Source of the DNA: Roseovarius litorisediminis
Lineage (GTDB): Bacteria > Pseudomonadota > Alphaproteobacteria > Rhodobacterales > Rhodobacteraceae
Length of the DNA: 64,000 nt
Direction of reading: 5' to 3'
NCBI RefSeq assembly: GCF_900172295.1
Contig: NZ_FWFL01000001.1
Location: 310,001-374,000, forward strand
Positions 1 through 9,183 of the stretch are shown in pieces. Position 1 is the stretch's first letter, and each line of letters begins with the position of its first letter. The notes below the pieces were generated by a model. It did not search any database and was not told where the DNA came from. It worked only from the letters and a program-made list of their open reading frames with translations. The position numbers and the translations under genes were made by a program.

Positions 1-42
1 CTGACCGAACTAACGGAAGTTGTTCAACGACAACTTGCGTGA
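1..42 (+). CDS. C-terminal tail of an upstream gene, possibly hybrid kinase CckA (partial)
   Basis: The first frame reads LTELTEVVQRQLA and then TGA, so 13 codons of a gene entering from the left are present. A short amphipathic helix of this kind is typical of the last helix of a response-regulator receiver domain. From memory, cckA lies close to recA in Rhodobacter capsulatus, so the CckA C-terminus is a reasonable guess. Thirteen residues cannot establish it. The end is followed by 36 bp without an obvious terminator and then by the 3' end of a gene on the other strand. Confidence 0.3.
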   Translation: MTELTEVVQRQLA

Positions 43-78
43 AGCGGTTGGAAAAGCTTGGGGTGCTGCGGTCGCGTG

Positions 79-708
79 CTACCGGGCGTTGGGCAATGGC
101 TTATACCGGCCGCAAGCCTCGATACTATCATAAAGCTGGAATTCGCCGGCAAATTTCCGGCGAAATCGCATCTCGACATTGGATGACAGAGTTAAAGGCG
201 CTGCTGGTGAGACATTGATGTTTGGCAGCGTGATATTGGTTTGCAGGCGCTCTTCCAGAAAAGCGATGAGGCCGGGCTGATCTTCGTAGCGAAACAGATG
301 CGTGACGCCGGTGCCGTTTTTTTGCGTTTCAAGGAATTTCGCCTGAGACCCCACTTCGGCAAAGGCAGGTCTGTTTCCTTTCATATAGGCAAGAACAAAT
401 TCGTCAAAGGTAACGCCATGGGTTGCATTTTCCTGCCCCTGCACGGCATCGCGCTGCCGGTACCGATACCAGCTGCCCAGCCAGTTGATGGGTTCACGCA
501 TGACGGCAAGAACATCCATCTTTTCAGACACAAATTTTTCCAGCATTGGACGGAAGAAACGGTTGTAGCGAAAAACCGGAGCGTGTTTTAACTCGGGTGG
601 ATCCGAGATGATCATCGCCGCTTGCGGGCCAAGTGCCGCCTCGAAAGCCGAGGTTCCGGTTTTGGGAACGGACAAAAAAACCAACCGGGCCTTTGAAAAC
701 ACAAGCAT
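79..708 (-). CDS. Sulfotransferase-family protein
   Basis: A 209-residue protein of the P-loop sulfotransferase fold. A PAPS 5'-phosphosulfate-binding loop is visible close to the N-terminus (VPKTGTSAF, residues 14-22), and the 3'-phosphate-binding segment follows at about residues 68-84 (VMREPINWLGSWYRYR, with Arg71 and Ser79 in the expected places). There is no signal peptide or membrane span, so it should be cytoplasmic and transfer sulfate from PAPS to a carbohydrate or small acceptor that cannot be named. It is short for the family, so it is a minimal version. An AGGAG about 10 nt upstream supports the start. It is transcribed divergently from recA and appears to have its own promoter. 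Confidence 0.75.
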   Translation of the reverse strand: MLVFSKARLVFLSVPKTGTSAFEAALGPQAAMIISDPPELKHAPVFRYNRFFRPMLEKFVSEKMDVLAVMREPINWLGSWYRYRQRDAVQGQENATHGVTFDEFVLAYMKGNRPAFAEVGSQAKFLETQKNGTGVTHLFRYEDQPGLIAFLEERLQTNITLPNINVSPAAPLTLSSNVEMRFRRKFAGEFQLYDSIEACGRYKPLPNAR

Positions 709-800
709 TTTTTGGCAACTCCTTTTGAATGACCTGAATTTATTGGTCGTAAACTACTCTTTAACCGTTTCAGGCAAAAGTGAAGGCACAAAGAATTCTC

Positions 801-829
801 TTGAAATGTTCTCTTTTTGTATCCATAAG
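801..829 (+). promoter_or_regulatory. Putative recA promoter (-35/-10)
   Basis: TTGAAA at 801-806 and CATAAG at 824-829 are separated by 17 bp. This would place the transcription start within or next to the SOS box at 837-851. The -10 element matches the consensus only in its ATAA core, so this is a tentative assignment. Confidence 0.4.
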
Positions 830-836
830 TTAATGA

Positions 837-851
837 GAACAAGAGGCGAAC
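837..851 (+). promoter_or_regulatory. LexA-binding SOS box of recA
   Basis: The sequence GAACAAGAGGCGAAC is an exact GAAC-N7-GAAC direct repeat, the complement of the alphaproteobacterial SOS box GTTC-N7-GTTC bound by LexA. It lies 51 bp ahead of the recA ATG, where repression would be expected. A second, degenerate element (GTTC-N7-GTAT, 808-822) lies between the putative -35 and -10. Damage-induced LexA cleavage should therefore derepress recA. Confidence 0.85.
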
Positions 852-902
852 AAACGCAGTGATTGCCGCCCGTGACAGGGTGTGGAATAAGGAACCAGAA
901 CA

Positions 903-1985
903 ATGGCAACGGCAGATCTTTTATCCATGGACAGCAAGAAAAAAGAGGACAAGCAAAAGGCGCTTGATAGCGCGTTGGCGCAGATTGAACGGCAGTTCGG
1001 CAAGGGCTCGATCATGAAACTGGGCGCCGATAACCCGGCGCAGGATATCGAAGCTACACCGACCGGGTCACTGGGGCTGGATATTGCTCTTGGCATTGGC
1101 GGTCTGCCCAAAGGCCGGGTGGTTGAGATTTACGGACCCGAAAGCTCGGGCAAGACAACGCTAACGCTGCATTGCATCGCCGAAGAACAGAAAAAAGGCG
1201 GGGTTTGCGCCTTTGTCGATGCTGAACACGCGATGGACCCGATTTATGCCCGCAAACTTGGCGTCAATCTGGATGAATTACTGATCTCGCAGCCAGATAC
1301 GGGGGAGCAGGCACTGGAGATCGTGGATACGCTGGTACGCTCGGGCGCGGTGAGCATGATCGTGGTCGATTCAGTTGCTGCACTGACGCCGAAATCTGAA
1401 CTTGAAGGCGAAATGAGCGACAGCAGTGTTGGCGTGCATGCCCGGTTGATGAGCAAGGCGATGCGCAAGCTGACCGGTTCCATCAGCCGCACCAAATGCA
1501 CGGTGATCTTCATCAATCAGATCCGCATGAAAATTGGCGTGATGTTTGGCAGCCCCGAAACCACCACAGGGGGTAACGCGCTGAAGTTTTACAGCTCGGT
1601 CCGGCTGGATATCCGCCGCATCGGATCAATCAAGGATCGCGACGAGGTTGTCGGCAATGCCACGCGCGTAAAGGTGGTCAAGAACAAGGTGGCACCGCCC
1701 TTCAAACAGGTTGAATTCGACATCATGTATGGCGAAGGTATCAGCAAGATGGGCGAATTGCTGGATCTGGGCGTCAAGGCTGGTGTGGTAGAGAAATCAG
1801 GTAGCTGGTTCAGCTATGCTGACGAACGGATTGGCCAGGGTCGCGAAAATGCCAAAACCTTTCTCAAGGAGAATGTCAGGACCGCCCTGGAGATCGAAGA
1901 TAAGATTCGTGCTGCACACGGGCTCGATTTTGACATGCCTGAAGTTGAGCCAGAAGCAGACGATGGTGACATTCTGGAAGCGTGA
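903..1985 (+). CDS. recA: Recombinase RecA
   Basis: A full-length 360-residue RecA, the ATP-dependent strand-exchange protein that also triggers LexA self-cleavage. Visible features are the N-terminal polymerisation helix (about residues 15-35), Walker A GPESSGKT (78-85), the Walker B region with [10 protein letters not shown], the L2 region with [27 protein letters not shown]-type conserved residues, and an acidic C-terminal tail ([10 protein letters not shown]) that modulates DNA binding. The start follows GGAA by 7 nt and gives the usual alphaproteobacterial N-terminus. It is transcribed alone between an SOS box and a strong terminator. Confidence 0.98.
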   Translation: MATADLLSMDSKKKEDKQKALDSALAQIERQFGKGSIMKLGADNPAQDIEATPTGSLGLDIALGIGGLPKGRVVEIYGPESSGKTTLTLHCIAEEQKKGGVCAFVDAEHAMDPIYARKLGVNLDELLISQPDTGEQALEIVDTLVRSGAVSMIVVDSVAALTPKSELEGEMSDSSVGVHARLMSKAMRKLTGSISRTKCTVIFINQIRMKIGVMFGSPETTTGGNALKFYSSVRLDIRRIGSIKDRDEVVGNATRVKVVKNKVAPPFKQVEFDIMYGEGISKMGELLDLGVKAGVVEKSGSWFSYADERIGQGRENAKTFLKENVRTALEIEDKIRAAHGLDFDMPEVEPEADDGDILEA

Positions 1986-2009
1986 TACCAACGTCTGAGT
2001 AACCAAGAG

Positions 2010-2040
2010 AGCCCAAGGTCTTTGCCTTGGGCTTTTTCTT
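2010..2040 (+). terminator. Rho-independent terminator of recA
   Basis: A 9-bp perfect stem (AGCCCAAGG at 2010-2018 with CCTTGGGCT at 2025-2033) encloses a 6-nt loop and is followed by a T-rich tract ending in TCTT. It begins 24 bp after the recA stop. Confidence 0.9.
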
Positions 2041-2113
2041 GCGGTGGACACGGGGTTCCGGCACCGCTAAATCAGCGGGACGCCTGGCCACAAATGCCCA
2101 GAAAGAGACGCCC

Positions 2114-4777
2114 ATGCCCACACTGAATGAAATCCGCTCCACCTTTTTGAACTTCTTTGAAAAAAACGATCACCGGATCGTCGAAAGCTCGCCTCTGGTG
2201 CCGCGCAACGACCCGACGCTGATGTTTACCAACTCGGGCATGGTGCAGTTCAAGAACTGTTTCACCGGGGTAGAGCATCGTGATTACAAACGAGCGACTA
2301 CCAGTCAGAAATGTGTACGCGCCGGCGGCAAGCACAACGATCTGGATAATGTGGGCTACACCGCGCGGCATCATACCTTCTTTGAAATGCTCGGAAATTT
2401 CAGCTTTGGCGATTATTTCAAGGAACAGGCAATCCCGTATGCCTGGGATCTGCTGACCAAGGATTTTGGTCTGGATAAATCCAAGTTGCTGGTCACGGTT
2501 TACCATACCGATGACGAAGCAGCGGATATCTGGAAGAAATATGCCGGGCTTTCCGATGATCGGATTATCCGCATCGCCACGGATGATAATTTCTGGTCGA
2601 TGGGGGCCACCGGCCCCTGTGGGCCCTGTACGGAAATTTTCTATGATCATGGCCCCGAAATCTGGGGTGGTCCTCCGGGCAGTGCCGAAGAGGACGGGGA
2701 TCGGTTTATCGAGATCTGGAACCTTGTTTTCATGCAGAACGAACGGTTCGAGGATGGCACACAGCGCGATCTTGACATGCAGTCGATTGACACAGGCATG
2801 GGGCTGGAGCGGATCGGCGCGCTGTTGCAGGGCAAGCACGACAATTACGATACCGATCTGATGCGAAGCCTGATCGAGGCCAGCGCACATGTAACCAGTC
2901 AGGATCCGGACGGGCCGGGCAACGTGCACCACCGGGTGATTGCGGACCATTTACGCTCCACCTCTTTTCTGATTGCAGATGGGGTCATGCCCTCGAATGA
3001 GGGGCGTGGTTATGTGCTGCGCCGTATCATGCGGCGCGCGATGCGCCACGCCCATCAGTTGGGGGCAAAAGACCCGGTGATGCATCAGTTGGTACCGGCG
3101 CTGGTGACGCAGATGGGGCAGGCCTTTCCCGAACTTGGCCGGGCGCAAACGCTGATCGAAGAGACACTCAAACTGGAAGAGACGCGGTTCAAGCAAACCC
3201 TCGATCGGGGGCTGCGGCTTTTGGATGAAGAGCTGTCGGACTTGCCCGAGGGCGCGGCATTGGCGGGCGAAACCGCGTTCAAGCTCTACGACACATATGG
3301 GTTTCCGCTCGACCTGACACAGGATGCGTTGCGCGAAAAGGGACGCGAGGTGGATACCCAAGGCTTTGATGCCGCCATGGCCGAGCAAAAGGCCAAAGCA
3401 CGAGCGGCCTGGTCGGGCACGGGCGAAGCCGCGGATGCATCGGTTTGGTTCGATATAGCCGAGGCAAGCGGAACCACGGATTTCCTGGGGTATGACACGG
3501 AAAAAGCCGAAGGGCAGATCATTGCCCTGGTCCGCGAAGGTGGTCAGACAGATCGGGCCGAAAAAGGTACGACGTTGCAGATAGTTCTGAATCAAACGCC
3601 GTTCTACGCCGAATCCGGGGGGCAGGTCGGTGACAAGGGCATGCTGAGAACCGAAAGCGGCACGGCGCGCATCACCGACACCAAAAAGGCTGCGGGCCTT
3701 TTTATTCACATAGCAGAGGTGACCGACGGGGTTATCAGCAAGGGGCAGGCGGCCCAGTTGGAGGTTGACCACGCGCGCCGCACCGCCATCCGCGCCAACC
3801 ATTCGGCAACACATTTGCTGCATGAAGCGCTGCGCAACGCCCTGGGCGATCATGTGGCGCAACGCGGATCGCTTAATGCCGAGGATCGGCTGCGGTTTGA
3901 TTTCAGCCACAGCAAGGCGCTGTCGGCAGAGGAACTGAAACGCGTGGGAGAAGAGGTTAACACCTATATCCGTCAGAACGCGCCGGTGGAAACCCGGATC
4001 ATGACGCCAGATGATGCACGTGAACTGGGCGCGCAGGCGCTTTTTGGCGAAAAATACGGCGACGAGGTGCGCGTTGTGTCGATGGGCCTTGAAGAAGGGT
4101 CTGGCAAGGGGCTGGACGGGCAGACCTATTCGCTGGAGCTGTGCGGCGGCACCCACGTGCGTCAGACAGGCGATATTGGTGTGTTTGTGGCCACGAGCGA
4201 TCAGGCGTCGAGCGCCGGTGTGCGCCGGATCGAAGCGCTGACGGGTCAGGCAGCCTTTGACCATCTCAGTGAACAGGCCCGGCGGATTGAGGCGCTTGCC
4301 GGTGAACTGAAAGCCAAGCCCGAGGATGTTGTCATACGCGTCAAGACGTTGATGGATGAACGCAAGGCGCTGTCCAACGAGGTGGCCCAGTTGCGTCGCG
4401 AGTTGGCGATGGCCGGCGGCGCAGGCCAGGGCGCCGGCCCCGAGGCAAAGGAAATTGCCGGCGTCAGATTTCTGGCGCAGGTGATGACAGGCGTGTCTGG
4501 CAAAGACCTGCCGGCCCTGATCGACGAACACAAGTCCCGACTTGAGTCTGGTGCCGTGCTGCTGATTGCCGACACGGGTGATAAGGTCGCGGTCGCCGCA
4601 GGTGTGACGGATGACTTGACGGATAAGGTTTCTGCTGTTGATCTGGTCAAGGCTGCTGTGGCTGAGCTGGGCGGCAAGGGCGGGGGTGGCCGGCCCGACA
4701 TGGCACAAGGTGGTGGCAAGGATGCCGCCAATGCCGATGCCGCAATCAAGGCTGCCGAAGGGGTTTTGACACCCTGA
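2114..4777 (+). CDS. alaS: Alanine--tRNA ligase
   Basis: An 887-residue class II synthetase that charges tRNA-Ala. The catalytic core opens with [15 protein letters not shown], and class II motifs follow. The editing domain shows the zinc/active-site pairs HSATHLLH and CGGTHV. A coiled coil (about residues 730-760) leads into the C-Ala domain, which ends in a [15 protein letters not shown] stretch. The frame is open 29 codons further upstream into the recA terminator, but ATG 2114 has the family N-terminus and an AGAGAC just upstream, so I use it. The DUF1330 gene starts 9 bp after the stop, so the two may be co-transcribed. Confidence 0.97.
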   Translation: MPTLNEIRSTFLNFFEKNDHRIVESSPLVPRNDPTLMFTNSGMVQFKNCFTGVEHRDYKRATTSQKCVRAGGKHNDLDNVGYTARHHTFFEMLGNFSFGDYFKEQAIPYAWDLLTKDFGLDKSKLLVTVYHTDDEAADIWKKYAGLSDDRIIRIATDDNFWSMGATGPCGPCTEIFYDHGPEIWGGPPGSAEEDGDRFIEIWNLVFMQNERFEDGTQRDLDMQSIDTGMGLERIGALLQGKHDNYDTDLMRSLIEASAHVTSQDPDGPGNVHHRVIADHLRSTSFLIADGVMPSNEGRGYVLRRIMRRAMRHAHQLGAKDPVMHQLVPALVTQMGQAFPELGRAQTLIEETLKLEETRFKQTLDRGLRLLDEELSDLPEGAALAGETAFKLYDTYGFPLDLTQDALREKGREVDTQGFDAAMAEQKAKARAAWSGTGEAADASVWFDIAEASGTTDFLGYDTEKAEGQIIALVREGGQTDRAEKGTTLQIVLNQTPFYAESGGQVGDKGMLRTESGTARITDTKKAAGLFIHIAEVTDGVISKGQAAQLEVDHARRTAIRANHSATHLLHEALRNALGDHVAQRGSLNAEDRLRFDFSHSKALSAEELKRVGEEVNTYIRQNAPVETRIMTPDDARELGAQALFGEKYGDEVRVVSMGLEEGSGKGLDGQTYSLELCGGTHVRQTGDIGVFVATSDQASSAGVRRIEALTGQAAFDHLSEQARRIEALAGELKAKPEDVVIRVKTLMDERKALSNEVAQLRRELAMAGGAGQGAGPEAKEIAGVRFLAQVMTGVSGKDLPALIDEHKSRLESGAVLLIADTGDKVAVAAGVTDDLTDKVSAVDLVKAAVAELGGKGGGGRPDMAQGGGKDAANADAAIKAAEGVLTP

Positions 4778-4786
4778 GGAGGAAAT

Positions 4787-5071
4787 ATGAGCGCCTATAT
4801 CATTGCCCGGATCAATGTGACGGACCCTGAGGACTACAAAACCTATGCCAGCCAGACTGTGGCATTGGCGGAAAAAGCCGGGGGACGGTTTCTTGCAAAA
4901 GGTGGGGCTCAGACGCAGTTAGAGGGCAATTGCCCTGACCGGCATGTGATCATCGAGTTTCCCGATCACGAGACGGCGCTGGCCTGGTATAACTCGGACG
5001 CCTATCGGCGCATTTTACCCATCGCGCTGAGCAGCAGCGAGAGAGATATTGTCGTCGTGGACGGCATTTAG
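4787..5071 (+). CDS. DUF1330 domain-containing protein (first copy)
   Basis: A 94-residue protein with the DUF1330 dimeric alpha-beta-barrel pattern: N-terminal YIIARINVTDPEDYKTYA, a central RFLAKGG, and a C-terminal EFPDHETALAWYNSDAYRRI helix followed by the DIVVVDG strand. Members are small cytoplasmic proteins related to antibiotic-biosynthesis monooxygenase folds. Their biochemical role is unknown. A GAGGAG Shine-Dalgarno lies 6 nt before the ATG, and the gene follows alaS closely. It is paralogous to the next gene. Confidence 0.85.
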   Translation: MSAYIIARINVTDPEDYKTYASQTVALAEKAGGRFLAKGGAQTQLEGNCPDRHVIIEFPDHETALAWYNSDAYRRILPIALSSSERDIVVVDGI

Positions 5072-5095
5072 CATCCAAAGGAAAGGAAAAATGCG

Positions 5096-5380
5096 ATGCC
5101 TGCACTCTGGATCGCCCATGTCACCGTGACCGATGAAGAAGCCTATGCCAAATACGCCAAACTGGCGGGGCCCGCGATAGCCAAACATGGCGGAGAATTT
5201 ATCGCTCGAGGCGGACGTTATGTGCAGTTGGAAGGCAGGGATCGGCCGCGCAATGTTGTTGCCCGGTTTCCATCGGTTGAAGCTGCTGAAACATGTTATC
5301 ACTCGGCCGAATATCAAGAAGCGTTAAGCCACGCCCGCGGCGCATCAGAGCGCGAGTTACTGATTGTGGAAACCACCTGA
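5096..5380 (+). CDS. DUF1330 domain-containing protein (second copy)
   Basis: Also 94 residues and of the same family as its upstream neighbour (ALWIAHVTVTDEEAYAKYA; GGEFIARGGRYVQLEG; ARFPSVEAAETCYHSAEYQ). The aligned blocks are recognisably similar but well diverged, which suggests an old tandem duplication. The gap of 24 bp carries GGAAAGG before ATG 5096. The two proteins could form a heterodimer, since the fold is usually dimeric, but that is inference. Confidence 0.85.
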   Translation: MPALWIAHVTVTDEEAYAKYAKLAGPAIAKHGGEFIARGGRYVQLEGRDRPRNVVARFPSVEAAETCYHSAEYQEALSHARGASERELLIVETT

Positions 5381-5384
5381 ACGA

Positions 5385-6059
5385 TTACGGGGCTTCGAAA
5401 TCAAAACGGATTTTCCCCGACATGATCTGTCCGACATAGCTGCAGGCATCTTCCTGCTGTGACAGATGAGTCCATGCCTTTTGAATGAAAATATCTGGCG
5501 CCATCATCAGGAAAACGGCGTTTATTTCATCGTTTTCGATTGTTTTGTCCAGATTCATCCCTACCCCCAGATCGCTGTGGCCCGCATGGATCAGCGACCT
5601 GATTTGCATAGTATAGGCAACATATTCGGCGGTCGCCGGACAAATGCCGGTAGCGCAGGGGATCTTGTCGAAGGCAGCATGTGAGAGTTCGTGAGTCACA
5701 ATGCTGTCAAAGAACTGTTCGGTGGGAAACTCCGCAAAGGCGCTGTTGGGTTTACGCAGGGCACCTGTGGCGTCAGGTGGCAAGATTTCAATTCGATTCT
5801 CGCCGCAGTGATAAAGCCCCATACAGTTTTCCGGCAAAGATTTGACGACCTCTATTTCGACAGGGTCGGTTATGATCACATTGCACTCACGCAGTAGCTT
5901 ATATGCCCGCCGTGCGGATTGGCAGGTGCGTTGACGCATTTCAGATGTCGAAGCGCTCACTGAAACCGGAATGCCAGTGCAAGAAAGCGCATCGCCAGAC
6001 GTGGCTTGCGTCCCAAGACACAGGACGCAAGACCAAATCAATTTTCGTGCCATCTGCAC
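5385..6059 (-). CDS. Secreted Cys-rich protein with HExxH motif (putative metallopeptidase)
   Basis: A 224-residue protein with a signal peptide (MARKLIWSCVLCLGTQATSGDA, cleavage near residue 24) and many cysteines in the mature part, consistent with periplasmic disulfides. The segment SIVTHELSHAAF puts HELSH at residues 123-127, with a Glu at 145 in PATAEYVAY, which could be the third ligand of a gluzincin-type zinc site. It resembles uncharacterised Rhodobacteraceae secreted proteins (possibly the DUF6639 group, recalled and not checked). The start could be Met1 or Met3. It converges on the DUF1330 genes with only 4 bp between them. Confidence 0.65.
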   Translation of the reverse strand: MQMARKLIWSCVLCLGTQATSGDALSCTGIPVSVSASTSEMRQRTCQSARRAYKLLRECNVIITDPVEIEVVKSLPENCMGLYHCGENRIEILPPDATGALRKPNSAFAEFPTEQFFDSIVTHELSHAAFDKIPCATGICPATAEYVAYTMQIRSLIHAGHSDLGVGMNLDKTIENDEINAVFLMMAPDIFIQKAWTHLSQQEDACSYVGQIMSGKIRFDFEAP

Positions 6060-6120
6060 CGAAACTGCCCCGTTTTTGACTGTCTAAGGCATCACAATAG
6101 CAGAGTACGTCCAAAAATAG

Positions 6121-7941
6121 TTAATAGGTTTTGGACATACGTTTGCGCTCATGGGGGTCCAGATAACGTTTGCGCAGACGGATCGATTCGGGTGTGACTT
6201 CAACCAGTTCATCGTCGTCGATATAGGCAATGGCCTGTTCAAGGCTCATTGTAACTGGTGTGGTCAGGCGAACGGCCTCGTCCGTGCCTGATGCGCGAAC
6301 GTTGGTCAGTTTCTTGCCCTTGAGCGGGTTCACCTCAAGATCGTTTTCACGGCTGTGTTCGCCGATGATCATGCCCGTATAGATTTTTGCCTGCGGGCCG
6401 ATGAACATGCGCCCGCGATCTTCGAGGTTCCATAGGGCATAAGCGACGGATTCACCATTTTCCATCGAAATCAGGACACCCGCGCGACGGCCCGGCACCG
6501 CGCCTTTATGAGGGGCCCAACTGTGAAAGACCCGGTTGATCACCCCGGTGCCCCGGGTATCGGTCAGAAACTCGCCATGATACCCGATAAGCCCGCGCGA
6601 CGGCACCAGAGCGATGATCCGCGTCTTGCCAGCACCGGCGGGTTTCATCTCGGCCAGTTCACCCTTACGGGGGCCTGTGATTTTCTCGATTACAGCGCCG
6701 GAATATTCATCGTCGACGTCGAATGTAACCTCTTCAATGGGTTCAAGTTTATTGCCGTTTTCATCTTCGCGCAGCAACACCTGCGGGCGCGAGATTGAAA
6801 GTTCAAACCCTTCGCGGCGCATGTTTTCGATCAGAACGCCCATCTGCAATTCGCCACGACCGGCCACTTCAAATGCCTCACCTCCCGGCGTGTCGGTCAC
6901 GCGGATGGCGACGTTTGATTCAGCCTCTTTCATCAGGCGATCACGGATCACACGGGATTGTACCTTTTTGCCTTCACGGCCTGCGAGCGGCGAATCGTTG
7001 ATGCCAAAGGTGACGGTGATGGTGGGCGGATCAATCGGCTGTGCTGCAATCGGGGTGTCGACGGCCAAAGCGCAAATCGTGTCAGCCACGGTGGCCTTGG
7101 ACATGCCGGCCAGGCTGACAATATCACCAGCTGTCGCTTCGTCGATATCCTGACTGGACAGACCGCGGAAAGCCTGAATGCGGGTGACGCGGAATTGTTC
7201 GATTTTCTGGCCGACGCGGCTGAGGGCCTGCACCGTCGCCCCTACCTTGAGACGGCCCGACTCCACGCGTCCGGTCAGCAGGCGACCGACGAATGGATCG
7301 GCACCAAGCGTTGTGGCCAGCATGCGAAAATCTTCGTTGATATGGGCGATCTGCTTGGGAGCATGGACATGGTTGACGATAAGCTCGAACAATGCCGACA
7401 GATCTTTGCGCGGCCCGTTCAACTCGTGGTCGGCCCAGCCCGAGCGGCCCGAGGCGTACATGTGCGGGAAATCCAGCTGATCGTCTGACGCATCAAGGTT
7501 GGCGAAAAGATCAAAGCATTCGTTCAGCGCTCTGTCGGGTTCAGCATCGGGTTTGTCGACCTTGTTGAGTACCACGATGGGTCGCAACCCAAGGGCGAGT
7601 GCCTTGGATGTTACGAATTTTGTCTGCGGCATCGGGCCTTCGGCAGCATCTACCAGCAGAACAACGCCATCAACCATCGACAGGATCCGTTCAACTTCGC
7701 CACCGAAATCGGCGTGGCCGGGGGTATCGACAATGTTGATGCGTGTGGATTTGTAAACCACGGATGTGGGTTTGGCGAAAATGGTAATCCCGCGCTCACG
7801 CTCCAGGTCGTTGCTGTCCATAGCGCGTTCGTCCACGGCCTGATTTTCCCGGAAGGCGCCGGATTGTTTCAGCAGTTCGTCCACAAGCGTGGTTTTGCCG
7901 TGGTCGACGTGGGCGATGATTGCGATGTTGCGCAGGTCCAT
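6121..7941 (-). CDS. typA: Translational GTPase TypA/BipA
   Basis: A 606-residue GTPase of the EF-G/LepA group that associates with the ribosome and helps 50S assembly and stress adaptation. Visible G motifs are AHVDHGKTT (G1), RGITI (G2), [12 protein letters not shown] (G3) and NKVDKP (G4), followed by domain II, an EF-G III/V-like region ([36 protein letters not shown]) and the TypA-specific C-terminus with [14 protein letters not shown]. The frame is open for 92 more codons upstream but that stretch is Arg/Pro-rich and unlike the family. [18 protein letters not shown] is the canonical N-terminus. Confidence 0.97.
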   Translation of the reverse strand: MDLRNIAIIAHVDHGKTTLVDELLKQSGAFRENQAVDERAMDSNDLERERGITIFAKPTSVVYKSTRINIVDTPGHADFGGEVERILSMVDGVVLLVDAAEGPMPQTKFVTSKALALGLRPIVVLNKVDKPDAEPDRALNECFDLFANLDASDDQLDFPHMYASGRSGWADHELNGPRKDLSALFELIVNHVHAPKQIAHINEDFRMLATTLGADPFVGRLLTGRVESGRLKVGATVQALSRVGQKIEQFRVTRIQAFRGLSSQDIDEATAGDIVSLAGMSKATVADTICALAVDTPIAAQPIDPPTITVTFGINDSPLAGREGKKVQSRVIRDRLMKEAESNVAIRVTDTPGGEAFEVAGRGELQMGVLIENMRREGFELSISRPQVLLREDENGNKLEPIEEVTFDVDDEYSGAVIEKITGPRKGELAEMKPAGAGKTRIIALVPSRGLIGYHGEFLTDTRGTGVINRVFHSWAPHKGAVPGRRAGVLISMENGESVAYALWNLEDRGRMFIGPQAKIYTGMIIGEHSRENDLEVNPLKGKKLTNVRASGTDEAVRLTTPVTMSLEQAIAYIDDDELVEVTPESIRLRKRYLDPHERKRMSKTY

Positions 7942-8024
7942 TGGGTGATGTCCTAAGATTGTTCGCCTGCGCCCTATACGCCGTTGCACTGAAAGGCCAG
8001 AGGCAAAGCGCCTCATGCTGCGTT

Positions 8025-8960
8025 TCAGGCGGCCGCGTGGCGGGATTGTCTTGGATAAATCAGCCGTGGCAGCGCCAACATACCGGGACCAAGGGCGCGG
8101 ACGGCAGCGCCGCTTCCGATCTTGAAGCGCGCCAGGCCGGGCGAATTCCGGGTGTCGACCTGCCCCAGATCTAACCGGCTGTATCCGTTTTCGCGAAGCC
8201 ACTTTGATGCTGTCCACAACAGCAGATTATGGGCTGACAGGCGTCGGCCTTCACCCCCTGTATAGCCGATATGATAGGTCGCCACCGGCCAGTGGAGCAG
8301 GATCAGCATATAAGCAACGATCTGAGAGTTTTTTCGCGCAATGAAAAGGCGGGTTTGATGCAGGGTATTTTGCGCCCAGGCAATGGTAAAAGCCGGCGGC
8401 AGGGCATGATACCCGCGCCGTCGCCTTTGGTCGGCTTCATACGCCAACAGTGATTTGTGCCGGCACGAATCGAAAGGCGTGTTGCGAACATCCAGGCTGG
8501 ATTTAAAGGCATGTCGCAGCCGGTTGCGCCATTTGACGTGCTGCCTTGCCAGTTGCTGGTCGGCAGAAAGCGTGAGGTCAATTTCTGATAATGTTTGCGG
8601 CGTGATAAGCGCGGCGAATCCATGGCCTCTGAAAAGCTCTGTTTCGGGCAGTGTTTCGGGGGTTGCAAGCCATTGTACCGATTTTCCAAACGAGGCCATG
8701 ATGGTTTTGAGAACATTGTTTTTGTCATCTGGCGGAAGGGAAGGGGCCCAGACCGGACCACGTGGCATCCAGGCAACGCTGAAAGGGCCGAAACGACGCA
8801 GAATAATCTGAGCCTGCGCTGCAACGGCACCATCCTGAGACAGAGTGGCCACCTGCACAGTTGCGCCCAGCCTTGCAATCGCCTGACCATAGCTAGGGTG
8901 CTGTTGCATGGCGGAGGGCGCAGGGGGTGAGGTGTGTGGGCTGGCCAGAGAGATTTTCAT
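8025..8960 (-). CDS. GNAT/FemAB-like acetyltransferase
   Basis: A 311-residue cytoplasmic protein. The second half (about 135-285) has the FemAB/GNAT layout: a basic helix RQHVKWRNRLRHAF, then RRRRGYHALPPAFTIAW, a beta-strand LFIARKNSQIVAYMLILLH, the glycine-containing YHIGYTGGEGRRLSAHNLLLWTASKWL acyl-CoA-binding segment, and YSRLDLGQVDTRNSPGLARFKIGSGA. Such proteins transfer acyl or aminoacyl groups. The acceptor here is unknown. It is divergent from the small membrane-protein gene at 9006. An inverted pair ATTAACC/GGTTAAT (8967-8973, 8993-8999) lies between the two starts. Confidence 0.7.
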   Translation of the reverse strand: MKISLASPHTSPPAPSAMQQHPSYGQAIARLGATVQVATLSQDGAVAAQAQIILRRFGPFSVAWMPRGPVWAPSLPPDDKNNVLKTIMASFGKSVQWLATPETLPETELFRGHGFAALITPQTLSEIDLTLSADQQLARQHVKWRNRLRHAFKSSLDVRNTPFDSCRHKSLLAYEADQRRRRGYHALPPAFTIAWAQNTLHQTRLFIARKNSQIVAYMLILLHWPVATYHIGYTGGEGRRLSAHNLLLWTASKWLRENGYSRLDLGQVDTRNSPGLARFKIGSGAAVRALGPGMLALPRLIYPRQSRHAAA

Positions 8961-8966
8961 GGGTCA

Positions 8967-8999
8967 ATTAACCGGATGAAAACCTAAAGCGTGGTTAAT
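8967..8999. promoter_or_regulatory. Inverted TTAACC half-sites between divergent genes
   Basis: ATTAACC (8967-8973) and GGTTAAT (8993-8999) form an inverted repeat with a 19-bp spacer, between the start of the acetyltransferase (8960, minus) and the small membrane protein (9006, plus). TTAACC is part of the alphaproteobacterial CtrA half-site, so a CtrA-type regulator is one possibility. The assignment rests on the motif alone. Confidence 0.3.
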
Positions 9000-9005
9000 G
9001 GCGTT

Positions 9006-9149
9006 ATGAGCGGGAAAAGAAATAGCGTCATGGGAATTGACGCGCCAGGACCAAGACCGACGTTTCTGGCCGCTTTGCTGTTTGCCGCAGCACTGTCATT
9101 TCCCATTTTTGTGGTGCTGAGCCTGGTTGCGCTGGTTTTGCAAAGATAA
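9006..9149 (+). CDS. Small single-pass membrane protein (47 aa)
   Basis: ATG 9006 opens 47 codons. After a polar N-terminus with PGPRP (about residues 14-18), one hydrophobic helix of about 26 residues runs from TFLAALLFAAALSFP to LVALVLQR at the C-terminus. This is a typical N-in or N-out single-span small protein. An alternative start is Met9. The stop TAA overlaps the base of the terminator hairpin shared with ssb. Conserved hydrophobic pattern and tight packing against a terminator support a real gene, but I do not recognise a function. Confidence 0.55.
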   Translation: MSGKRNSVMGIDAPGPRPTFLAALLFAAALSFPIFVVLSLVALVLQR

Positions 9150-9172
9150 AGGCCGCCCGATTGGGCGACCTT
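9149..9172 (-). terminator. Terminator hairpin between the small membrane protein and ssb
   Basis: AAGGCCGCCC (9149-9158) pairs with GGGCGACCTT (9163-9172), 9 of 10 positions, around a GATT loop. In the minus direction it is followed by TTTATC, so it can end the ssb transcript. It may also act on the convergent small gene, although the T-tract on the plus side is poor. Confidence 0.7.
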
Positions 9173-9183
9173 GTGTATTTGGG

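Noticed and set aside
2072-4708. Two long minus-strand open frames covering alaS
   Set aside because: They are antisense to a clear, complete synthetase, contain no recognisable motif and are typical of a high-G+C codon pattern in the opposite strand.
7942-8217. 92-codon N-terminal extension of TypA
   Set aside because: It is Arg- and Pro-rich, unlike any TypA, and the canonical [18 protein letters not shown] start follows.
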